Assembly: GCA_965279705.1 (NCBI GenBank)
Contig: OZ257257.1
Coordinates: forward strand, 1,798,001 to 1,862,000
DNA from: Stagnimonas sp965279705
GTDB lineage: Bacteria > Pseudomonadota > Gammaproteobacteria > Nevskiales > Nevskiaceae
DNA length: 64,000 bases
Reading direction: 5' to 3'
Shown here piece after piece: positions 52,932 through 61,400 of the stretch (the first letter of the stretch is position 1; every line of letters begins with the position of its first letter). The position numbers and the translations under genes were made by a program. The notes under the pieces were generated by a model, which was given only the letters and a program-made list of their open reading frames with translations, ran no database searches and was not told the origin of the DNA.

Positions 52932-53668
52932 AACACCTCCTTGCTCCCTGTGCACTGCTGATCGCAACGCTGACTGCGGGCTGCGCCAGCGACGGGCCGC
53001 TCTATCCCGGCACCGCTGCAGGCAACAGTCGCGGCGTGATTGCGCCGGGCCAGACCATCGTGACGCAGGCACAGGCGCCATCGCCGTTTGGTATTCCCTC
53101 CAACATCCCCGACACCATTCGTGGGCCAGTAATGGCGCAGCCCGCTTTCGCCACGCCGGTGGATATGGATGCGATCTACGGCTACGACAGCCAGGGCCGA
53201 CAGGGCATGGCTGAGGGTGACCCCAGTCGTGCCGAGTTCAACTTTGAGCGCGCCTTGGAGGTCAATCCCTTCGATGCGGTTGCTCTCAACAATCTGGCTG
53301 TCGCCAAGGCCGAGAGTGGCCAGTTCTACGAGGCCATGTCGCTGCTGGAGCGTGCCGCCAAGCTCACTCCCGACAACAGTGAAGTGATTGCCAACCTGGC
53401 GCGTCTTCGTGGTTATGTGCAGAGCTACGCAACCGCAGGGGTCGAGGCTTCGCCTGCCACACGCACTTTTGCCGGCAATTTGCCAGCGGCGCCACCGGCT
53501 CTATGGGGCAGCGTGCGCTACGAATCGACCTATGAGCCTGTATACGAACGCAGCATGGCGCCAAGGCCCAGTGCGGCAGTGCAAGGTGACTACTACGTTT
53601 CTGATGCCTGCCGCCGTGTGACCGCAAAGAGCGGCAAGGTGGATGTGGTGTGCGAGCCAGCACGCTGA
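52928..53668 (+). CDS. TPR-containing lipoprotein at the end of the bcs operon
   Basis: This 246-residue lipoprotein has a lipobox LTAGC with Cys19. The middle holds two TPR-like helices pairs (SRAEFNFERALEVNPFDAVA and FYEAMSLLERAAKLTPDNSE). The C-terminal region has several Tyr and two Cys (DACRRV and VCEPAR) that could form a disulfide. I do not recognise it as a named Bcs protein. The start overlaps the bcsC stop as ATGA, so it is firmly part of the operon. A role as an outer-membrane partner of BcsC is a guess from location. Confidence 0.8.
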   Translation: MKHLLAPCALLIATLTAGCASDGPLYPGTAAGNSRGVIAPGQTIVTQAQAPSPFGIPSNIPDTIRGPVMAQPAFATPVDMDAIYGYDSQGRQGMAEGDPSRAEFNFERALEVNPFDAVALNNLAVAKAESGQFYEAMSLLERAAKLTPDNSEVIANLARLRGYVQSYATAGVEASPATRTFAGNLPAAPPALWGSVRYESTYEPVYERSMAPRPSAAVQGDYYVSDACRRVTAKSGKVDVVCEPAR

Positions 53669-53691
53669 GGCGTTTGCTGACTCAACGCATC

Positions 53692-53720
53692 AAAAAAGCC
53701 CCGCTAGCGGGGCTTTTTTT
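53692..53720. terminator. bidirectional terminator between bcs and parA
   Basis: AAAAAAGCCCCG pairs with CGGGGCTTTTTT across the loop CTAG, giving a perfect palindrome with A and T tracts on both sides. It can end transcription from the bcs operon and from the convergent parA gene. Confidence 0.95.
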
Positions 53721-53730
53721 GGCTCGAAGA

Positions 53731-54498
53731 TCAGCCGCCTAGAGAGTCATAGAGCGCCACATACTCCTGTGTCACCCGATGATTCTTGTCGAGGTGAATC
53801 AGTGGCAGATGCCGTTCGTGAGACTCTTTCACTTTCACCGAACTGGAGATCGCCTGCGCGATCACTGGCTTGCCTTCGCCCACCAGTTCTGCAACCAATC
53901 GCTGCGGCAGGTTGGAACGAGACTGGAACTGATTGACCACGATGCCTTCAATTTCCAGGTCATCGTTATGGTCGGCGCGGATCTCCTGCACATTGTCGAG
54001 CAAGGTATACAGCGCCTGCCGCGAGAACTCGTCGCAGTCGAAGGGGATCAGCAGCTTCTCAGCCGCGATCAGCGCCGAGCGGGAATAGAAATTGAGCGCA
54101 GGCGGCGTATCGATGAACACCGCGTCGTAGCCTTTGAGTTTTTTCAGGGCATCGCGCAGCTTGTAGATTTTCTGCTTGGCTTCGAGCTTGACGATGAGCT
54201 CTTCAAGCCGTGGCGAGGATGACACCACGTCGAGATTTTCGAACGGCGTGTTGGTCGCAAAGCTCATCATCGGCGGCAGCTGTAACGTGAAGCTGAGCGT
54301 TGAATCGAAGAAGTCTGCGATGGTGCGGTCTGACTTGATCGCGCTGGCACCCAACAAATACTGGGTGGAATTGCCCTGTGTATCCAGGTCGATCACCAGC
54401 GTGCGCAAGCCCCGCGAAGCAGCGATGGCCGCGAGATTGCAGACGATGGTGGTCTTGCCGACGCCACCTTTCTGATTGAAGACAACGCGCTTGGTCAT
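53731..54498 (-). CDS. ParA family ATPase, orphan
   Basis: This 255-residue ATPase has the deviant Walker A FNQKGGVGKTTIVCNLAAI (about residues 7-25), DLDTQGNST, and DAVFIDTPPALNFYS. It looks like chromosomal or protein-positioning ParA proteins. No parB or parS-like site is seen nearby, so partner and cargo are unknown. It lies 39 bases after the upstream helical-protein gene in the same direction, which suggests a functional pair. Confidence 0.88.
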   Translation of the reverse strand: MTKRVVFNQKGGVGKTTIVCNLAAIAASRGLRTLVIDLDTQGNSTQYLLGASAIKSDRTIADFFDSTLSFTLQLPPMMSFATNTPFENLDVVSSSPRLEELIVKLEAKQKIYKLRDALKKLKGYDAVFIDTPPALNFYSRSALIAAEKLLIPFDCDEFSRQALYTLLDNVQEIRADHNDDLEIEGIVVNQFQSRSNLPQRLVAELVGEGKPVIAQAISSSVKVKESHERHLPLIHLDKNHRVTQEYVALYDSLGG

Positions 54499-54537
54499 GA
54501 GTATTTGCAGCCTTGGCTGAGAGTGAAAAAAGTCATA

Positions 54538-55575
54538 TCAATCGGCAAGCAATTTTGTGGCCGCTTCGCATGCAAAAAAAGGTTGCAGCAGGCGACGGAT
54601 CAAGGGATCCAGCAGCTTTTTCTTCTTGAGAGTGGCTAGCGCCGGGGTGCCGAAGCGCAGCAAATCGGTCAGGATCATCTCGCGCGTGATGCCCATCTCA
54701 TCAAGCAGCGTCGTCAGTGGCGACTTGCCGTATTTGTCGTAGAAGCTGGCGACGCCGGCGTCGATCATGGCGCTGTAATAGGTGGTTTTACGCACACTGC
54801 GCCAATGCTCGTAGCCGATTACGAACAACTCTTCAACGTCATCAATGCTGACGGTGGCGCGCACTTCGGCAACCGTCATGCCCTTGAGACTCGCCCAGAT
54901 TTCAAGCGCGGAGTCGCGCAGCAGGTCGTCTGTCAGCAGCGTTTTGAGTGAGTGCTCGCTTTCACGCAAGGTGGCATCGAGACTTTGCTGGATGTACTTG
55001 CGCAAGGTGCCTTCGATGGCGGCGTCCAGCTTGGGCGTGGCCTTGGCCAGCATGGACTTGCCGAACTTGAGCATCGAGGTCGCCCCCGGGATGCTCTTGG
55101 TCAGATTGCTCTGCCCGAGATAACCGCTGATGCCGCGATAGAGCAGATCGCCCGCGACGGCGCTTACCACCGGGTTCGACAATGCCGAGTGGATGATCGC
55201 GTCTCGCGCGGCATGCAGCTCCAGAATCTTGTCCAGCCACTCTCGAAACTGCTTGTCGGGCATCAACTCGGCGAGCTTGGTTTTTTTCTGTATGGGATGC
55301 GCCTGCACGGCCTGCGCAATTTCGCCGACCAGCTCGGGGATGGCGCCATGCGGTTCGAGTTCTGCTGCATATCGGCGTGCCACGGCTTGCACATCGGCGC
55401 GGCTTACGACTTCTTCGAGCTTGAGCTTGCTGGCGTCTACCAACAATGCATCAATCTCGGTTTCAAGCCACGGCGCCAAGGCTTTGCTGTCCAGTCGTTC
55501 CAGCCACCACTCGACTTGTGCATCGAGCAGGGCTTGGGCCTTGCTGCTGAGTTTTGCTGCTGATTTCTTTGCCAT
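54538..55575 (-). CDS. hypothetical helical protein paired with ParA
   Basis: This 345-residue protein begins MAKKSAAKLSSKAQALLDAQ, where a CGGAG ribosome site precedes the ATG at 55575; an in-frame start 207 bases upstream would run into acnA and is rejected. The protein appears almost wholly alpha-helical, without signal peptide or clear membrane segment. A glycine-containing stretch (GDLLYRGISGYLGQSN) sits mid-protein. I do not recognise the family. Because it precedes parA closely, it may be a partner or regulator of that ATPase. Confidence 0.75.
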   Translation of the reverse strand: MAKKSAAKLSSKAQALLDAQVEWWLERLDSKALAPWLETEIDALLVDASKLKLEEVVSRADVQAVARRYAAELEPHGAIPELVGEIAQAVQAHPIQKKTKLAELMPDKQFREWLDKILELHAARDAIIHSALSNPVVSAVAGDLLYRGISGYLGQSNLTKSIPGATSMLKFGKSMLAKATPKLDAAIEGTLRKYIQQSLDATLRESEHSLKTLLTDDLLRDSALEIWASLKGMTVAEVRATVSIDDVEELFVIGYEHWRSVRKTTYYSAMIDAGVASFYDKYGKSPLTTLLDEMGITREMILTDLLRFGTPALATLKKKKLLDPLIRRLLQPFFACEAATKLLAD

Positions 55576-55611
55576 TTGCAGACTCCGGTTTTGCGTTCCA
55601 GTCCCTGTCAA

Positions 55612-55639
55612 AACAAAGGGCGCTTGCGCGCCCTTTGTT
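55612..55639 (-). terminator. terminator after acnA
   Basis: AACAAAGGGCGC pairs perfectly with GCGCCCTTTGTT across the loop TTGC. On the minus strand the stem is followed by TTGACAGG after a T-rich arm. It lies 16 bases after the acnA stop, so it should end that transcript, leaving only about 36 bases before the next gene. Confidence 0.75.
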
Positions 55640-55654
55640 GGTGTTGCCAGCTGT

Positions 55655-58312
55655 TTAGGCTGCCATTTGCCGCAGCATGTATTGCAGCACGCCGCCGTGG
55701 GCGTAGTAGTCCCACTCCTTCGGTGTGTTGATGCGCACCTTGGCCTTGAAGTTGACCACGCTGCCATCGGCCTTCTTGGCACTCACATCGAGTTCGGTCG
55801 CACCGGCTTTCAGGCCCGCAAAGTCGAACACTTCGCTGCCGTCGAGACCGAGTGACACGGCCGATTCGCCATTGACGAAGTTCAAGGGCAGCACACCCAT
55901 GCCGACGAGATTGGCGCGGTGGATGCGCTCGAAGCTCTCCGAGATCACGGCCTTCACGCCGAGCAGGATGGTGCCCTTCGCAGCCCAGTCACGGCTCGAA
56001 CCAGTGCCGTATTCCTTGCCAGCGAGAACGACCAGCGGTGTCTTCTTCTCGGCGTACTTCATGGCTACGTCGTAGATCGCTTCAACCGGGCCGGCCGAGC
56101 CGTTGATGTAGCGCGACACGCCGCCTTCAACGCCTGGCGTCATCGAGTTCTTGATGCGCGTGTTGGCAAAGGTGCCGCGCATCATGATCTCGTGGTTGCC
56201 ACGGCGGCTGCCGAAGCTGTTGAAGTCAGCGCGTGCGACGCCGTGCTCCATCAGGTACTTGCCGGCGGGGCCGTCCTTCTTGATGTCACCGGCAGGGCTG
56301 ATGTGGTCGGTGGTGATTGAGTCGCCCAGCACGGCGAGGCAGCGCGCGCCCGCGATGGGCTGGATGCCCGGCGGCGTCATCGTCATGCCCTGGAAATACG
56401 GCGGGTTGGCGATGTAGGTGGAGCTGGAATCCCAGGGATAGGTTTCCGACTTGCTGATCTTGATCGACTGCCAGCGCGCGTCACCTTTCAGCACGTCGGC
56501 GTAGCTGGCCTTGAACAGGTCGGCGGTGACTGCCTTGGCGACGAGATCGGAGATCTCCTTGTTAGTCGGCCAGATGTCCTTGAGGAAGACATCCTTGCCG
56601 TCCTTGCCCTTGCCGAGGGGTTCGGTGGTGAGGTCGATGTCGGTGTTGCCGGCAATTGCGTAGGCGACAACCAGCGGCGGGCTGGCGAGGTAGTTCATGC
56701 GCACGTCCTGATGCACGCGACCCTCGAAGTTGCGGTTGCCCGAGAGCACGGCCGAGACGCTCAGCGTGTTATCGGTGATCGCCTTGCCCAGCGGCTCGTT
56801 GAGGGGCCCAGAGTTGCCTATGCAGGTGGTGCAGCCGTAGGCGGTGACGAAGAAGCCGAGCGATTCGAGGTCTTCGATCAAGCCGGCTTTTTTCAGATAC
56901 TCGGTGACGGCGAGCGAGCCGGGGGCGAGCGAGGTCTTGACCCAGGGCTGCGAGGTCAAGCCCAGCGCGCGGGCTTTCTTCGCCAGCAGGCCAGCGCCGA
57001 TCAGCACGGAAGGATTCGAGGTGTTGGTGCAAGAAGTGATCGCCGCGATCATCACCGCGCCGTCCTTCAGCTCGAAGGTCTTGCCGTTATCGGTGACGGT
57101 GGCGGGGCCCTTCGACGGACGCGCTTTCTGCTCGGCTTCGAAGGCCTTGCGGTAGTTGGCTTTCACGTCGGTGAGCAGCACGCGGTCCTGCGGGCGCTTG
57201 GGGCCGGCAAGGCTGGGCTTGATGCTGCCCAGATCGAGTGCGAGCACGTCGGTGTATTCGGCTTCGGGTGCATCGAGCGTCCACCACATGCCCTGGGCCT
57301 GGGCATAGGCCTTGACCTTGGCGATGTCGTCTTCGGCGCGGCCGGTGAGGCGCAGGTAGTTCAGCGTCTCTTCGTCGATCGGGAAGATGCCGCAAGTGGC
57401 GCCGTATTCCGGGCCCATGTTGGCGATGGTGTTGCGATCCGACGCCGACAGATTGGCGAGGCCGGGGCCGAAGAACTCGACGAACTTTTCCACCACGCCG
57501 CGGGTTCTCAGCATCTCGGTGACGGTCAGCACGAGGTCGGTGGCAGTCGCACCTTCGGCGAGCTTGCCGCTGACGCGCACGCCGATGACTTCCGGCATCA
57601 GCATGGAGGAGGGCTGGCCCAGCATCGCGGCCTCGGCCTCGATGCCGCCCACGCCCCAGCCCAGCACCCCGATGCCATTCACCATCGTGGTGTGGCTGTC
57701 GGTGCCGAAGCACGAGTCGGGGTAGAGCAGGCCGTCTTTCTCGAACACCACACGGGCGAGATATTCGATGTTGACCTGGTGGACGATGCCGGTGTCTGGT
57801 GGCACGGCCTTGAAGTTCTTCAGCGCTTCCTGCCCCCAGCGGAGGAAGGTGTAGCGCTCGGCGTTGCGCTGGAACTCGACCTTGGCGTTGAGATCAAGTG
57901 CGTCCTTCGAGCCGTAATGGTCGATCATCACCGAGTGGTCGATGACCAGCTCGACGGGGCAGAGCGGGTTCACCTTGGCAGCGTCGCCGCCCAGGGTCTT
58001 GATGGCATCGCGCATGGCGGCCAAATCAACCACGCAGGGCACGCCCGTGAAGTCCTGCAGGATCACGCGGGCGGGTGTGAAGTCGATGTCTTTCGACGGC
58101 AGCTTCTTGAGATCAGCGCCGGCGAAGGCCTTGATCGTTTCAGCAGTAGTGTTCACGCCATCTTCGTGGCGCAGCAGATTTTCGAGCAGCACCTTGTAGG
58201 AGTAGGGCAGGCGGCTGACCTTGAATTGACCCTCCAGCTTGGTGAGGTCATAGAAGGTGTAAGACTTGGCACCCACCGTAAGGGTGGATTTGGACTTGAA
58301 ACTGTCCGTCAT
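55655..58312 (-). CDS. acnA: Aconitate hydratase A (AcnA)
   Basis: This 885-residue aconitase isomerises citrate to isocitrate in the TCA cycle. Iron-sulfur cluster Cys residues appear in ITSCTNTSNPS and YGCTTCIGNSG. The N-terminus FKSKSTLTVGAKSYTFYDL and SHTTMVNGIGVLGWGVGGIE are AcnA-type rather than AcnB-type. The start at 58312 precedes TDSFKSKSTL; in-frame codons upstream give an unlikely leader. It is divergent from the hybrid kinase gene, with a 141-base gap for both promoters. Confidence 0.96.
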   Translation of the reverse strand: MTDSFKSKSTLTVGAKSYTFYDLTKLEGQFKVSRLPYSYKVLLENLLRHEDGVNTTAETIKAFAGADLKKLPSKDIDFTPARVILQDFTGVPCVVDLAAMRDAIKTLGGDAAKVNPLCPVELVIDHSVMIDHYGSKDALDLNAKVEFQRNAERYTFLRWGQEALKNFKAVPPDTGIVHQVNIEYLARVVFEKDGLLYPDSCFGTDSHTTMVNGIGVLGWGVGGIEAEAAMLGQPSSMLMPEVIGVRVSGKLAEGATATDLVLTVTEMLRTRGVVEKFVEFFGPGLANLSASDRNTIANMGPEYGATCGIFPIDEETLNYLRLTGRAEDDIAKVKAYAQAQGMWWTLDAPEAEYTDVLALDLGSIKPSLAGPKRPQDRVLLTDVKANYRKAFEAEQKARPSKGPATVTDNGKTFELKDGAVMIAAITSCTNTSNPSVLIGAGLLAKKARALGLTSQPWVKTSLAPGSLAVTEYLKKAGLIEDLESLGFFVTAYGCTTCIGNSGPLNEPLGKAITDNTLSVSAVLSGNRNFEGRVHQDVRMNYLASPPLVVAYAIAGNTDIDLTTEPLGKGKDGKDVFLKDIWPTNKEISDLVAKAVTADLFKASYADVLKGDARWQSIKISKSETYPWDSSSTYIANPPYFQGMTMTPPGIQPIAGARCLAVLGDSITTDHISPAGDIKKDGPAGKYLMEHGVARADFNSFGSRRGNHEIMMRGTFANTRIKNSMTPGVEGGVSRYINGSAGPVEAIYDVAMKYAEKKTPLVVLAGKEYGTGSSRDWAAKGTILLGVKAVISESFERIHRANLVGMGVLPLNFVNGESAVSLGLDGSEVFDFAGLKAGATELDVSAKKADGSVVNFKAKVRINTPKEWDYYAHGGVLQYMLRQMAA

Positions 58313-58453
58313 GGCTGGCTCGCTCCGTGGAGATGGCTGTTGGTAATCACTGTTCAGCACCGCAAGCGGTGCCGATAAGGGCTGGCGACAAGCCGCAAGC
58401 GGCTGCGCGGGCGGCAATTATACTGGTCGTTAACACTCAACCAATGGCAGGCG

Positions 58454-61400
58454 ATGCGTAGCCGATTCGTCAGACTGTGCTACCTCTGCTTTGCCGCCTC
58501 GATTTGGGCGGCGACAGCCATTGCTGTCGATGCACCGGTGCCAGCGGAACCTGGCATCGCCAGCCCCTCGCCCAACTCGAATGTTTTTACGGCTGAGCAG
58601 CGTCAGTGGCTCGCAGAGCACCCCATTGTAAAGGTGCTTTCAGATGCCGCCTCACCACCTTTTGATTACCTCGCTGCCGATGGCAGCCATATCGGTTTGT
58701 ATCCCGAATATCTGCAAGAGCTCTCGCGTGTCACCGGCTTGCGATTCGAGTGGAGCGAACAAACCCGTCGCGACCAGTTGGTCAACGCGGCCAAGGGCGG
58801 CTTGGGGCAACTGGTCATCGGTTTTGCCGTGCCGATACCGACGCGCGATTTTGTACCGGTGCAAAGAGCCATCGCGCATGACTACCCAGTGCTGGTTGTG
58901 CGTCGTGAAGGCGGTGGCTTTGCCGATACTGCTGCGAGCGATCATCAACGTGTCTCGCTGGTACGCAGCTATGGTCCGGCGCAGGACTATGCGGCCCGCA
59001 TCTCCGCGCAGCAGTTCCTGAACAGTGAGGGCTTTGAGCCCGCTCTGGTGGATGTGGCGGTCGGCCGCACCGACATGAGCGTGCAAAGTCTGGCGGTGGC
59101 CGAGTTTCTCATCCGCCAACGGGGGCTGGTGGGCTTGCAGATTGCTGGCCCATACACCTCTGGTGCAGCGGTGGATGGAGCCGTCTACTGGTGGGTGCCT
59201 GCTGCCGCCAGTCCGCTGGCGGGTATTCTCGAAAGAGCCTGGGACAGCCTGCCACCGGAGCGCCACCGCGCCTTGCGCGCGCGCTGGCTGGAGCACCCGG
59301 TTACCAGCGATACCGCTGCGCCGCCGTTGCTCACGGTTGTCGAGCGGGATGTGACCCTGCTCAATGTCATTGGTGCCGTGCCGTTGGTGCTTTTGGCCCT
59401 GCTCTCGGCGCTGCTGTGGTGGCGCATGCGGCGATTGCAGGCCGCTGACCGATCAGAAATACGCAGGCCGCAGGCAGTCGAGCGGGTATTGGAGTCGAGC
59501 CCGGCGCTGATTTTCGAGATGGAGCAAACCCGCGGTGGCACGCTGGTGGTGCGCTATGCCAGCACTGAGGCGCGCCGGCTGTTCGGCATCGATGTCGACG
59601 AAGACACGCTGCCGATCGAGGCTTTCTTGCGCACGATCTACACCGACGACCAGCCGAGCGTCATGAATGCCATCCAGCAAAGCGCCGTCGAGCGCCGCGA
59701 GGTGGAGCAGGATTACCGCGTGCTCAGTCCGCAGGGTATGCGCTGGGTCAGAAGCATCATCCGGCCGTTGCAGGAGCGGGGGCATGGCATGGTGTGGAGC
59801 GGTGTCACCATCGACATCGCGGCACAAAAACAGGCCGAGCAGCGTGCCGAGCAAACCGAACAGCGCCTGCGCGAAATTGCCGACAACGTACCGGGCGTGG
59901 TGTTTCAGGTGCAACGCGATCTGGCCGGCAGCTTCACGCTCAATTTCGCCAGCGCTGCGCTCTACACCCTGCGCGGCGTCAAGCCCGACGACTTCAACCG
60001 CGACGGCGACGCTTTTTTCAATTCCATCCACGATGAAGATCGGGCTCGGGTGCGCGAGGCGCTTGAACACTCCGCCCTCTCTCAGCAAGCGATGGATGTG
60101 GAATACCGCGTGCGCATGGCGGATGGACATCTGGAGTGGATGTCGACCCGTGCCGTACCCAGTCGCGCACGCGATGGTGTGGTGATCTGGAACGGCTATA
60201 TCGGCAATCTCACCCGACTCAAGATGGCCGAAAACGAAGGGCTACAAGCCCAGCAGTTTTTGCGCGATCTCACCGATGGGGTGCCGGGCTTCATCTATCA
60301 GATGCGCCGCGAATCGGCAGCGACACCCTACAAGCTCAATTTCATTTCGGCCGGGGTCAGTACGCATGGTCTGAGTGCAGCAGAAGCTCTGGCCGATATC
60401 AGCCGCCTGTATGACCCGGTGGATGAGGACGACCGTATTCGCATGACGGCTGCGATTGATCGCTCGTACGCCAATCTGGTGCCGTTCCGCATCGACTACC
60501 GCATGCGCCTGCCAACCGGTCTTACTGCATGGATGCGTACCCAAGCCGTGCCCACGCGTGACGCGCACGGCGTGGTGATGTGGAACGGCATGACCTTCAA
60601 CATCAGCGAAGAAAAATTGCGCGAGATGCAGGCCAAACGCGCAGAGGAGCGCCTGAGCCGCCTCACCAACGCACTGCCAGGTGCGGTGTTCCAGCTGGCC
60701 ACCACGCCCAGTGGCGAGTGGCTGTATTCCTACATCAGTGACGGCGCGCGACAGGTGCATCAGATCGAACCCGATCTGGTGCTACGCGATGCGACCGCAT
60801 TGCACAGCATGTTGTTCGCCGAAGATTGGCGGCGCCTGGAAATGGCGCTGGGCGAGTCGATACACAGCGGTGCCGAAGTGCTGCGCGAGTGCCGCACACG
60901 AAGGTCAGACGGCGCATTGCGCTGGCTGCTGATTCTCGCGCGGCCGCAAGGGCCTGACGGCGAACTGTTCGTCTGGAACGGGTTTACGCGAGACATCACC
61001 GACGAGAAAGAAGCCAGCCTCAAGGCCGAAACCTTGCAGCGTCGCCTGCGCGAAGTGACGGAGAACGTGCCCTGCACGGTGTTCCAGTTGCAGCGTGATT
61101 TCGAGGACGAGCTATCAGTGCGTTTCGTCAGCGAAAACATCTATGGGCTGATCGGCATCACCCGCGAGGAGCTGGTCGAAGACATCACCAAGCTGATCGG
61201 GCGCATCGTCTCCGATGATCTGCCGGTGATGTTCAACGCGCTGGATACCTCGCACCGCGAGCAGCGGCCGATCTTCTTCGATTTCCGCGTGCGCGACACC
61301 GCTTCCGTTTTGCGCTGGCTGCGCGGCTCCTTGTCGACCCCGCGTGTCGAAGACGGTGGCATGGTCTGGAGTGGTGCCTGGCTCGACATCACCGACATCA

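Noticed and set aside
56711..58378. 555-codon plus-strand open frame opposite acnA
   Set aside because: It is an antisense shadow of acnA with His/Gly/Asp-rich composition and no ribosome site or family match.
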